Source of the DNA: Whitmania pigra
Taxonomy: Eukaryota > Annelida > Clitellata > Hirudinida > Haemopidae
Reading direction: 5' to 3'
DNA length: 64,000 bases
Assembly: GCA_021613335.1 (NCBI GenBank)
Contig: JAJTWR010000481.1
Coordinates: 2,538,501-2,602,500, forward strand
Below are positions 24,488-36,243 of this stretch, in pieces (position 1 is the first letter of the stretch; every line of letters begins with the position of its first letter). The notes under the pieces were generated by a model, which worked only from the letters and a program-made list of their open reading frames with translations, was not told the origin of the DNA and ran no database searches. The position numbers and the translations under genes are program-made.

Positions 24488-27367
24488 CTAGTTCAATAAA
24501 GTCAGGTCCTCCTCCCTCAGTCCATCGTATGAATGAATCAAGGGGTAGAGAGAGCAGTCACCGGCGTTGTTTCCGTCCTGAATGTCCGCAAAAGGGTTCG
24601 AATCCAGCTGCTCATGTTCCATGAACATGTTCATGTTGCTGAAAAAATTCAAGCTTTCTGGGTTTCCAAAATAGAGCCCTGGATGGCCCATGGAATCTGA
24701 GCAAGGGAAGTTCATCGCAAAGGCCGAAGAGACATGATCAGAAAGGGCTTCTTGATGATGATCCTGGAGGTTAAAAGTCTCATCAACATTGTTAATGGTA
24801 TAAGGCTCAGAATCTTTGGCAACAGAAAGCTCTGCTTTTTTGTTGAGGGACTCTCCTTCTTGCTCACTTTTCAGAAAGATGAAATTCTCACAGAGAAGGT
24901 CCTGGGGATGGAGTGAAAGACCTCGGGCAAAGTCGGGGGTCTGTTCTATCGTAAATGCAGCCCCGACATTTTTTAGAAGAGACTGCTCCTGCTTGATGGA
25001 CTGATTGTCAGCTGATATGTCGAACAAACCGAGGTCGACGTCTTGAATGGACTGGAACGAGTTTTCCGGTACCAAACCTTCGAGGGAGGAGCTTTTCATC
25101 ATCACCAGAGCCTGCCAAGAAAGTAATCGGTCAAGTGCGACTTACAAATGACGAGAGTCGCCAGCTTAGGTGACCTAAGTGAAGGAATGTTGTAACAAGA
25201 ACCTCTTTTAGTTGTTTGTTGATGGTTTCGAGCGTCTCACACTTCATCTGGAGTTGCTTGTGGGCGAGCTGTTCAGCATGCAACTGCTTGATGTGCTCAA
25301 TGGCCGTCTGAAGGATCGTTCCTTTCTTGTTGAGAATGTCGCTGTAATTAAATTTACACGAAACAATTCAGTATAGATAATTTATGTAAATGGTCGATTA
25401 AGAAAAGGTGAGAAGAAAGTGCGAAACTTACACGTCGTAAACGGGTGGGAGCAAACGTCCTATTTCGGTGATGCAATCGTTGATTTTGTATCTTCGTCTC
25501 TTTTCGACTGAAATTCAAAATAGTAAATTGCTTATTTCACGGCCTTGCTTCACTTCAAATAACGCCACTCATTAGTGACAATTTGTGGTGCAATTAACAT
25601 CACAGATGATGAGCAAATAAGAAATTTTCATCAAGAGATTGTTACAGTTCGATGAAGCACCTTCGATAATATACTATGCACATGACACTATTAAAAGAAT
25701 TACAATTCACTAAACCATCTCTGGCACTAGGCAGTGCTATATAAATTAAGTACAATTCACTCACTTATGTTGTGGTTGTCCTTTTTCAACCTTTCCTTCT
25801 CCCATTGCCGCCTCTCCTCTTCAGTCATGACAGGGGGAGGAGCCTCCTTTTTGCGCCCGCCCCTGTACTGGATTGTCGGAGCGGGAGTAGGGCTCGTCCC
25901 GAGAGATGCGTAGGTATTTTGGAGGCTTGTCGAGTAGGGTGAAGTTCTGTTCTTCAAAGAACTCCTGATGACTGTGGTCTTTGGCAGAGAATGGGCCCCC
26001 AACTTGAAGACATCAGACTGAGTAGAAATTGCCTGTAATAGAAAAATATTGGCATTTAACAGACTGCTTATCATAATTACCTCATTTAATCATAACAATA
26101 TTCATTGTCAAACATTTAGGAAAGATCTAACACCAAAATTGTCTCCTTACCTAGTAATCAACATAAAAGTGAAGCACCTTGACAGGCATAGATGCAAGAC
26201 AGACACAGACATCCATCAATGTGGGATGTGACATAAAATAACCTACATCTATCTCCAATGGTTAACAATTATATCGCAGAACCTAAACAATTACGGCCTA
26301 TTCTTCTGTTGTAATTATTTCCGACCAAGCTCCTGGATAGAAATCCCGGAGTGTTTTGTTAATATTATTATTATTATTATTATTATTACTAATGTTAAGT
26401 GCATTATTTAAAAATTGCATTATTTGAAGATTACATTATTTAATGATTACATTATTGGAAGATAGCATTATTTAATTATTACTTATTTTGCAAAAGATGT
26501 GACTTCACTGAAAATAATAATTTGAACATGTCCTAATTTAACCCCTAATTTAAAAATGTTAAATTTCATTCAAACATTAGAACAGTCCCCTGCATTTAGT
26601 CTTACAAAACTAATTAAAAAGACCTAATAAACAAAGAATTACAGAAATTTGCAAATTCTAAATTTTTGAACCAATTTGCTTGAGCCAAAACAAAATCAGA
26701 GAACACAAATTAAATAGCACAATTCCCAAGACTAGATTGCACATTCAAAATTGACCAACCTGAGAGATGAGGGGAATGGAAGACTCGATCTTGTTCAAAT
26801 CATTCTCCATTGAAAAGTCCATGTCCATGTCGAGCATGTTCATCTCGTCGACCTGTCGGTCCAGAGGTGCCGATTTAAAAAATCTGCGGTACAGAGAAGC
26901 TTTTTCAAAATAACCCAATCACCTCCGAGTGGCCCATGGAAGCGCTGTTGTCGTCCGACGACGGGGGACTGTTTGATGCCGTCGAGTCGTTAGAATCACT
27001 GATCGATGACTTCCTTTTAATCTAAACGAAAGCAAAAACAGAACTATCAGACGAGTTACAAAGTTATTCCTTATGTAGACATTTAACAAAATTCAAAGAT
27101 GAAAAACATTGTAGTAAGCAGCTTGACATTCACCAAATTAAGGGTTAATCTGCATTTGCAAACCATGTGCATGTACAAAATTGACTGACCTCAATGAACT
27201 TAATGTGCTGCAGAGAGCCTGGCTCATAGGAATCCCTTGATTTTGTTTTGCAGCGTTTGCTCATCGAACCATTCCTCATTATGCAGTTAGAATTGTTGAA
27301 CTTCAGAAAAAGCGGGGTTTTCTCTAAGTCGTCCTCAAAAACACTTCGCTTTCGTTTTAGTGACTTC
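24488..27367 (-). CDS. Mitf: bHLH-leucine zipper transcription factor, MiT/TFE (MITF/TFEB)-like, 5' end unresolved
   Basis: Exons on the minus strand: 27367-27190, 27021-26923, 26852-26760, 26032-25765, 25507-25432, 25341-25203, 25111-24488. All phases agree over about 491 codons. The basic region and helix 1 read KKDNHNIIEKRRRYKINDC then EIGRLLPP, and helix 2 NKKGTILQTAIEHIKQL. The KKDNHN lead-in, IND and NKGTIL are hallmarks of MiT/TFE factors, which regulate lysosome, autophagy and pigment genes by binding E-boxes. A short zipper-like coil follows (QLQMKCETLETINKQL). The N-terminal part is rich in Ser/Asp and has a basic KRKR cluster. The first listed exon begins in phase 2, so either an upstream coding exon is missing or translation starts at the internal Met near 27279. 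The C-terminal half is unlike vertebrate members. The family call rests on the bHLH block; USF-like membership is less likely. Confidence 0.78.
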
Positions 27368-29640
27368 CTGTAACAAAGCAAAATTGAAAATTACAAACAA
27401 AAATACAAGAACTACATAATCCTTAATAAATGTACTAGTAACTTAGGTTTGAGCAGAGGCACTAAAAAATAAATTAAGTAGAGATGTTCAACCTGTGGCG
27501 AAAAGGAATATACCTGTTCTACGCAATCCGATTTATTACAAACAACGAAGCAATTAAATTACATTTGATCAACGTCTTTGCGTTACTGAATCGAACTTCC
27601 TTCTACCTGCTCCAGGTTAATCTTTGGAACCCTGGATTTTTAAGTGGAGCTTTTAAATACTCAAACCGCTTCGGCGCCAATCCGCTCTGCTGGCACTTAC
27701 GAATCTTAATGCATTAAAAATATACATAATTTGCATAACGTCCTTACGCATCTATTTGCTTACGATCACCGAGTTGATTAACTGTATCGACGTATGGCCA
27801 ACTGACACCGCGATTGCGTAAGTCTAAATGATCCCACTTGGTGACAATGCGAGTGACAACGGTTTCTTAAAAGTTTTTTTAGTGAGCGGATTAATAAGCT
27901 GTGAAAAGATTAATTGTTTTTACGTACGTTAATTATTCAATTATTTATTAAACGGTCATTTAATTTATTACCGTCCTCGTAAGACTGCAAAGATCAGTTT
28001 CTAAGAAATAGTATTATTGAATAATTAATGCTTTGAAAACCAGAGCAAAATGTAAAAATATGGAAATAATATTCTATCACACTATTAGCTGCACAAGAGT
28101 GACGTCCTGATCCGCCGTTATTAGCTTTAAGTGGTTCTGGATTTCAGAGAAAAATTCGGAACTCTGTCCCAAATCAAATTTAACAATGAATATTTAAGGC
28201 CACCCTTGGGACTGCTTTTAGTATGAGAGTTAATTAAAAATCTTTAATATAAAACTACTGTATTCCCTTGAAGGTTAATATCAATTACATTAATAAAAAC
28301 TCAAACAATCACATTTTCCTCTATTTTCAACAGGAGTACTAACATGAATTTAATTTCCCATTACATCAATCAGCCCCAGCCACTAAAAGCGTTATGAAGA
28401 GTTGTGCTTAAAATAATAGGTTTCTGTAAAATTAGATTGTAATTGCTATTGAGTCTCAGAACTCTTAGCCAGAAAGTCTTCTTTAATATCCTGCATCTTT
28501 AGAAATTTCCGAAATTTAGACAAAAAAAGCATCCCAGAGCCCATCATCATCTTTGAAGATGGCATCTACGGGCCGTCATTTGAAATCAGAATTAAAGTCA
28601 TTCGAATTGTTAACTGCCCTCGTGAATTGCAAATTCAAAGAAATGCTGAGCAATGTATAAACATGTGTTAGAGGACAAATTGTTTATAAAGGATTAAAAT
28701 TGTGCAGATAACTTCTTGGAGCAGGAAGAAAAAAAACTAGAGTTCAAAAGTCCAATATTAACTATTAGGACATTAGGCACAACGCATGGCAGGCGTAATT
28801 ACGTGATTTCAGAGAAAGGTTGTTATTTGGGAGTTTTCTCCCACTGCATCGGTGACGCTTCGTACTTTGAACAGCGCTCTTATAATGAAGGGCTTTTTAG
28901 CATCTAGTAATTCGTCTATGCATCGAATAACCACATAGATAAAATTAAATGGTCGCGCAAACTTACGATGATGAGACGGGACTAAGTCGTACCTCGGCGT
29001 TTTCTTGGAACAAATCGACCAGCCTTACGACTTAAAGATGTAGAAAATAAGAGAAATTTCTTCCAAAAGGGGATTTATAAAGATGATCTACTAACAAATA
29101 TGCAAATCATCCCTTAATTAGCACTAGACTTTTCGCAGTGCGTTTTCTTGAATTAACATCTCTCTTTTTGACTTTGATTGCCAAGGTCCCGCCATAAATA
29201 GTGACAAATAAATGATGTAAATTGAAATTAAACAAAGGTAGCCATGTACCCAGTTATTAACACATTCAAATTTGGACAAACGACGGGCTGAAGTTGCTTG
29301 AAGATGATGATGGCGAAGGATGACAGAGACAATTTTCGCCAACCATTATACTGTTTGGTCACTGAAAAATGCTGTGATGATACAGAATAATCAAGATACA
29401 CAATTTGTTCTTAAAGACAGAGAGTAAACTTTAAATTATTACTCATCTACAGAATTATTCCTCAGATTTAGAAAGGAATCTATTCATAATTTGTAAATTG
29501 CATTAGGTCAAGAATGTTCGGAAAATTGCTCGCGATTCTCGTTCGCGAGGCGAAATTAAAATATGCTAATCAGACCCATTGAGCAAAGTACCAACCTCTT
29601 TAAGCAAACAAAAACTCTAACATTCAATTGAGATCTGGTA
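27368..29640. other. Upstream region of the bHLH gene, no convincing coding exon
   Basis: AT-rich sequence that should hold the 5' exon(s) and promoter of the minus-strand bHLH gene. A good minus-strand donor (C|GTAAGT) at 28966/28967 could close a non-coding first exon of about 28967-29045. Short ORFs on either strand show no family resemblance. A small GC-rich inverted repeat is at 29529-29549. Confidence 0.35.
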
Positions 29641-29649
29641 ACAGGTAGA

Positions 29650-29970
29650 CTAGTTAAAATTACGAAGATTCTTCTGTATTTTTAGCATAAAATGTTTTTC
29701 GATCAACCATTGTTCTCTCACAGCAAGCAAATTTTCGTCTTGCGCACGATATTTTAATATTTCGCACAAACATGGTGTTTCTTTGATAAAAAAGATAGAC
29801 GCAGTTAATAAATCAATTTCCACATTGCTCATAGTCATGTTATGCGTACGAATGAAGCGAAAATTAGGCCAATTTGAAATATCTCTTAACTGAGGTAGAC
29901 ATTGTTTTGATAGAGAAATTGAAACTCGTACATACCTAGTTAATCTGAAGCAAATTTCACCGGTATCCAT
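29650..29970 (-). CDS. Hypothetical protein, 106 residues, single ORF
   Basis: Open frame from an ATG (MDTGEICFRLTRY) to a TAA, with no obvious splice sites inside. The composition is varied and not repeat-derived: it holds several Cys, Trp and Leu and a basic C-terminus (KIQKNLRNFN). I do not recognise a family. Two aromatic-rich stretches, SNWPNFRFIRTHN and REQWLIEKHFML, look protein-like. It stands alone between the bHLH gene and the nicotinamidase. Chance ORFs of this length are not rare, so the call is tentative. Confidence 0.3.
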   Translation of the reverse strand: MDTGEICFRLTRYVRVSISLSKQCLPQLRDISNWPNFRFIRTHNMTMSNVEIDLLTASIFFIKETPCLCEILKYRAQDENLLAVREQWLIEKHFMLKIQKNLRNFN

Positions 29971-32900
29971 AGCGCTAAATTTATCCGATAATTAAACTTC
30001 TTTACGAGTAAATGATCATTTCCATCAGGTATATTTTTTTTAATTTAAGGCTGAAAACATCAACTTCCTCATCTAACCCAACCTAAGATGAGCTCAATAA
30101 TTTTCCCGGTATTAAGAGTTTCTGATGTACGGATGCTATCAACTGGCATGCATCCCACTATTATGCTGACATTGGTCAAATATATTTATAAAAGTATCAA
30201 AAATAAAATATTTTGTCACTTAATGGTTTTATTGTTTTTTAATTCCATTCAAAAGTATATATCCAAAAATTTCCATAACTAATAGGTTAATTATCATAAT
30301 CAAGCTATTATCAGCAATGGCTAATAATTCTCAATTTATAATGATTCGCAATGAGATAAATTACACTATTCTTCTAATATAAATGTAAATATATAATGTA
30401 AATATTATCTCGTTCCAAGCCTAAAAAAATTGTCAAAGACACACGCCAAAAGCATGTCGCGTGTGACATCTTCGCTTAGCTGTCAATGCGTAAGTGGTTC
30501 TCAGTTAGACACCTGTACTAATGGACACTCATAATTAACTCTCTTCAAAGCACACACCTTTGACTTTTGGCAAGATCTTCCACTTACTGACCTCCTGCAA
30601 AATCGATTTGGCACCAATGCCAAGGTGTTTACAATAAATTTTAAGAAATTCTAGCGTTAATATTATATTTATTGTAAAAAATCAACCAAACTATGTTATC
30701 TAATCTTTAATTATTAGTAATGAGGTCATTGACCTTCTTGTGAGTGTCAAAATGAACGCATAAGACTGGTCATCACATATATTTAAAAACAATATATGAT
30801 TGATCCTTAAAAAAGATGCTTTCATACCCGGGTTGATTCGCGATCGTTTCATCAGTAAAATTGCCTAATAGATTTTATTCCAGACCACTAATACACAAAA
30901 CTCGAAATCAAGTTAATGTTTTGAAATTCTTCCGCCATTAAACAAATTTGTCGATTTTTGTATGCTTTAGTTCAAAAATGTTCTCTGTATCGGCCAAGTG
31001 AGTCATAAAAATAACTAAAAACAACACAACCACGCTACTGAGTAAACACCACCTGTTTAGACACCTTTGGCCACTTGAAAATGTTTCAGAATTTTGATCC
31101 TGTCTGAAGTGCCTGCATCTCTTGGCAAACAATTCTCTGAATCCAAAATGTACACCTGGAAAAATCAAATTAAAGATCCTAATAATGATCCTCAATACTA
31201 ATTCCAGGAGCACTCTTTATGAGTTTTTAAAATAGAGATCTGTGAACTGATTGAATAACAATCAAAAAACCCTTGTAATCATTAGAATTAGTAAGCACAA
31301 TTAATGCAGTAAAACAACCGCTAAATAGCTGTTATTCTTATTCAACAGATAAGGTTAAGGTTATATATTTAAATATATTAGTGACATAACAAAATATATA
31401 ATATATAAGTTAATATAAGTTAATAACGATTTTGAAAATTGATAAAATCATCTGAGTGAATTAAAGTCATCGTAATCTTTATATCTAGACGCCTATTTGT
31501 TTTCTTGTTTACGTATTGCTTTTTTTTATCGTTATGTTTCAAAATATTCTTTAAAATTACTATTATATAGGAATTGCTGGAAATACTTATGTTAACTTGG
31601 AGTACATTCAGTGGATGTTTAGTGCTGATAGAATTTGTACCTTGCTTAGGTGTTTTAATTTAATTTGCTTTTTATAAGTCCATTTAAAAAGAACTCAATT
31701 GAGGGTTAATTTATTTGTCTTTATAAAAGGCATTCAGGTAAAGTGCTAGTTGCTGATGGGACTATATAAGTAACAACAAACAAGGGAAATTGGGAGAGTG
31801 GAACTGAAAGAGCAAATCAACTCCTACTCGATGTTAAAAAGAACATACTTCCTGATGTGTGTTCATACATAGAAAAGGTATATCCTTAAAGTTAATAAAC
31901 TTCAATTTTACTGACTACTGATCAAACTTTGTTAGGGCTTTCTTGCTTTAGATAACTTTTTAGATAACATATTACTTACATTATTACATTATATTACAAT
32001 TTTGAGATAAATAGGACGAATTAATTTTTTTACAATTAATGTTGTGATCAGTTATGTTCTATGGACTTTCATTTGCCTCCCATTTTTCATCATATTATTC
32101 AAAATCAGAGTACTAAATATTTTTGCAAGGACTCCTTATTATTACCATTTTATTTTTGTGCATCTCTCATGCTTTATCATCACATCATTAATTTGCATGA
32201 TTAATATTCATGTTGATTACAATGTATGATTTGTACAGATGTCCAAAATACCTTCTCAGCTGTTTCAAAGCTACCAGAAAAAAAGTTTACAGGCAATAGT
32301 CCGATGTTGACTCAGTTGAAGGTCAATATCACTCAATAAAATGGTGCCGAAAATGTATGAAGACTGCTTGAAATCCATGGATCATTCTGCATTATAACAA
32401 ATAAATCGTGAAATGCCAATTCTCTTAACACAAATTTATCAAAGCTTCAAATGGTAAATTTGTACTTTTCTCCAAGCATTGCTTTGGTATATATTTTATA
32501 TAACTATATAGAATGTAAGTCTTGAAAATAAATTCATATATGTTTTATAGTGTTTTTATTCATGCCATTACGTTCTGAATCATAATAGAATCCATTTAAT
32601 GATGGGCACCAATTTAAGTTAATTATCACAAATTAACTTGATTTTAAAATTTTATCAAAATTTAATTAATGGAAAGTGGTGCCTTTTGGAGCTGCGGTTC
32701 TTCTAACGTTTACAAGCTGAATTAGTCATCGTCAATATATTAGCAGATTCGGAATTATTATTGATGTGATTGGGTAAGAAAGTCTCAAGAACCTCTAGAT
32801 TGAAAGTCCATCTTTCATGAACGCTCGAATCTATATAAACATCGTAGCCATGTAAACTGTCGCTAAGTCCAAATCATCTTAGTTATGCAACGGACTATAA

Positions 32901-34660
32901 TCAAATAAATAAATAAATAACCTGTCGGCGTTTACTTCAAATTGTGTCTACCGCCAATAGACGACTTCGTATATCATTGTGCGGCAGCGGGAAGCCTGTT
33001 TATTACCCATCTGAGGTAGGATTTGCTCTGTGATCTTAAGTTTTAAAATCGTTTCAATTGATTGTTTGTAATATTCTTCTGAACCTTTAGATCTTTTCCA
33101 GATAAGTCCCGCTAAAAAATTAACCCCCGCCACAAAAAAAAAAAAAGATTATAAAAAAAGTGTATGAAACCTATACTTTTATTTTTTATTGAAGAGGATG
33201 AAATTGAGACATGTCATTAATAATTTGCATTAAAAGATCCGTATTTCGGTACCTTTGCCTTCTGAACTCCATCCAAGACCGCTCCAGCGAAGTTCTCTTT
33301 CGAAGACCGATTTCTTGCCGACACAAAATAAGCATAGATAGGAGTTGTTTTTATGGCGTGCATTTAAATATTCAAATGTCTAGACATCAGAAATTGCATG
33401 CGTGCATGAAATTGGAGCTGGCAAAAAGTGGTGGTGCTTAACTTTTCGCGCGTGCACTTTTATCATTATCTGGAAAAGATCCGAACCTTTCACACCTTAG
33501 TGGCAGGAACTTCATTTTATAGTTTCCTTTATGATTTTTGATGCCCCAGAGTTGATGACTTGCTCAGAGTTGGAGCACCAGACACCACTTGAACTGATAA
33601 TTAGGTCGAATGTGTGAAATAATTTATTTACAGTTTATCGAACAATTTTATTTAATTTTCCATAGTTCTTATATCGCCACAATATTTTTCTACAAAGGAA
33701 TGTCTGAAAAGATTTGAACTGCTTGTTTCAATGTTCCAAAATATCAGTAAAATGATAAATAAATCGCATGATAATGATTAACTATTTAAATTTATATTAG
33801 TTTTAAACAAATTTTGATTACATAAGCTTATTAATAAGCTATAGATTGATATGGTCATATTTTCAATCGATCTTGGTAGGCCAGGATTCTGGGTTCTGTA
33901 ACAACGCTGAGGAGTTTGAGATTGCTTTGGAATGTTTACACTTGGGACCCGATGTTCTTTTGAACAATGAAAGTCTAAGCCATTCGAAATGACGGACCAT
34001 CATGTAAAGTTATTTTCGAGAACTTTTGAGCATCGTTCCGAGCAATTTCATCCGGAACTTCAGTAATGAAGAATGGTCTGCCTAACCTCTGTAAATAAGT
34101 GTTTTGTTATGAACTTTTAAGAAGAAATAGATTTTAATAATTCAAATTTAAGTTTATAATTATTTTAACTGAGTGATTTTATATTAAACATTACTTGCAT
34201 TAGGTATTAATTCGAATCCGATTGCAGTTTTTGCCAGCTTTATTCTCTTATTAGACATTCGTGGCCACGACCCCACATTATCATATGGTCATACATTCTC
34301 AGCAGTGATGCATCAAGGTCAAGAATCGATTAAATATTTTTCAGAAATTGAATGTGTCGCAAATGATGATGAGCTATTATTTTAGAATTGGCAATGCGCA
34401 CATTTGCAAAGATTGGCGTATAAGAAACTTATTCTGCAGACTATAACTAAGATTGGAAGCATTCATAGAACAAAGAACTTGAATTTACGTCTCAAATTTT
34501 TGAAAAATCTCGCATTTATAACCAAACGTATTTTCGACGGAAAGCCATTTGAAAAATTGGAAACTTGAAATTAAAAGGCATTTTGTTATACTGTTGAGCG
34601 TATCGAGTCATGTGAATAAAATTCATATTTTGATAGTGTAAATAAATAATAATTTTGTCA
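29971..34660. other. 4.7-kb AT-rich intergenic stretch with weak ORFs only
   Basis: No conserved protein was recognised on either strand. Candidates noted: a minus frame ending at 30938 with a hydrophobic segment preceded by an acceptor-like TTTTTCCAG near 31157; a minus ORF at 33186-33335; and a minus open frame at 32948-33133 that lacks an ATG. Otherwise it is low-complexity AT-rich DNA. Confidence 0.4.
33186..33335 (-). CDS. Possible short basic protein or last exon (49 residues)
   Basis: ORF from ATG (MLILCRQEIGLRKRT) through ERSWMEFRRQRYRNTDLL to TAA. AATAAA overlaps the stop codon (minus-strand 33190-33185). The Arg-rich composition and the poly(A) signal suggest transcription, but a second overlapping frame is also open here and no family was recognised. 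Confidence 0.22.
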   Translation of the reverse strand: MLILCRQEIGLRKRTSLERSWMEFRRQRYRNTDLLMQIINDMSQFHPLQ

Positions 34661-34667
34661 TCAGATT

Positions 34668-35882
34668 ATGGAGAAAATTACCATTGCTTTGCTCGTCTTA
34701 ACTTTTCTTGGTAAAAGTTATGGAGATACAAGGCGAGCACTGTTGATTATAGATGTGCAAAAATGTTTCATATCCGGGGGTAACCTTGCCGTGCCAGGAG
34801 GAGACGAGTTGGTGCCAGTGATAAATGAAATCAGAAGAAAATTTGAAGACAAATTCCACTCGGTTTATTTGTCCCAGGACTTCCACCCTCCTAATAGTGT
34901 TTCATTTGCATCACAACATGTGGACAAACTCCCTTTAAATTCAGTAACCTTAAAATACAATGCGGATGGTAAGAAATATGTGATTTATTCTATCCATTTT
35001 TCCATTTATCCATTTTTGAACATTTTAAATCAGTTTGGAAATCACTTTGCAGCCCAGTTGTGCAGACCAACAACACTGAAAGAAGAGGATGAAAGATCTA
35101 CAGAATGCGATGTTGTTGCTATATCTTTCAATCAGATGTTGTGGCCCGACCATTGCATTAATGGAACAGAGGAGGCAAACTTTGCTGATGACCTTTTTAT
35201 TGATCCTTTAAAGGACGAAGTTGTTTTCAAAGGAACTAACCCATAGGTGAGTAGTGTACAATAAATTATTTGAAGTTATCGAGCTAGCTAGTATCATCTC
35301 CTGAACTAGATTGATTCGTACTCTGCATTCTATGACAATGGTCACTTATTACCAACTGAGCTAGACAATTCCCTCCAATTCGACAGCATCGAAGAGTTGT
35401 TTATAGTTGGTCTTACCACTGATTTCTGTGTTCATTACACTGCCATTGATGGTGTCCTTAATGGTAAGTCGTAAAACTTTCGTTGGTCAAAGAGATGTAA
35501 TATTATGTAGAATTCACATATTTTTAGGTTATAAGGTTTATGTAATCCTAGATGCAACAAGCCATACAACAGAAGCTACTTATCAAGAGGCATTGTCATC
35601 GATGAATGAAAAAGGTGTCTATATCTATTAAATATTACCATAAACTAAGTTAAATCAAATTAAATAGAATTCATCAAACAAATAATTGTATTTAAATGAG
35701 ATTTTGCAGGTGTTCATATCATCAATTCATCACAACTGGAAGGTATTTTAGGAGCATCTGAAGACAGGGAGGTCATTTCAGCATTTTCCAAGGGGGGTCA
35801 AACCCTTGCACAGCTTGAGGAGGTGACCTTTTTTATGCTTCTAGCCAAAATTCAGGAAGGGGCAAACCCTCGCAAAACGTGA
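34668..35882 (+). pseudogene. Naam: Nicotinamidase-type isochorismatase-fold hydrolase with signal peptide and an in-frame TAG
   Basis: Five exons: 34668-34968, 35053-35238, 35310-35463, 35528-35614, 35710-35882. Nicotinamidases hydrolyse nicotinamide to nicotinic acid in NAD salvage. Visible family features: ALLIIDVQ with the catalytic Asp, the metal-site segment SQDFHPP, WPDHCINGT, FKGTNP with the catalytic Lys, IDSYSAFYDN, and GLTTDFCVHYTAID with the nucleophilic Cys. The N-terminus (MEKITIALLVLTFLGKSYGD) looks like a cleavable signal peptide, unusual for a cytosolic-type enzyme. The codon just before the donor at 35238 is TAG, and joining to exon 3 leaves it in frame between NP and IDSYSAF. 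All other junctions keep frame. It could be a recent pseudogene, a readthrough gene, or a sequence error. The last 20 or so codons come from a decayed local duplication. Confidence 0.8.
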
Positions 35883-35925
35883 GAAGATGACCTTTTTTTG
35901 GGTCTGGTCTAAAGGCCGTTGTTCC
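35795..35925 (+). repeat. Diverged tandem duplication at the nicotinamidase 3' end
   Basis: The block around 35799-35835 (GGTCAAACCCTTGCACAGC, then GACCTTTTTT) recurs at about 35859-35902 as GGCAAACCCTCGCAAAACG, then GACCTTTTTTT. The stop at 35880-35882 falls in the second copy, so the predicted C-terminus is partly repeat-encoded. Confidence 0.5.
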
Positions 35926-35959
35926 AAAGTTTGGAGGCATTATAAAGCATATATATTTT

Positions 35960-36010
35960 AAAAATAGGAATCCTGATGAACATTTTGATGCACATTTGAT
36001 TAGGAAGAGC
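35960..36010 (+). mobile_element. Fragment of a hAT-type transposase relic (second copy)
   Basis: About 47 bases encoding DEHFDAHLIRKSW are a diverged copy of the segment at 36855-36897 in the larger relic (DEHFDAHFISRS). This indicates two insertions or an internal duplication of the same element. Confidence 0.45.
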
Positions 36011-36243
36011 TGGACATGTCCTTCTTTTTAACCCGTTGTCCTCCGTCCGGCAGGCTAAGTTGAAAACCTTTAAAATGCTCGGCTTTTCTCATACGTTATA
36101 ATAAAATTTTTATGTATTGTTGTTACAACTTACAATATATCTATACGCTATGTTTACAATGTACAGAGTCTATGCGTTTCTGCGGACAATCTATTTCCGG
36201 TAGCCAAGGCGCGAATGAAAATTGTTTTTTTAACTTTTAGTTT

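Noticed and set aside
24595..24610. tRNA T-arm-like GGTTCGAATCC
   Set aside because: It lies inside the bHLH gene's last coding exon, with no matching acceptor stem or anticodon arm.
32948..33133. Minus-strand frame starting AGVNFLAGLIWKRSKG
   Set aside because: The start codon is GTG, there is no ATG until late in the frame, and no splice site or family match was found.
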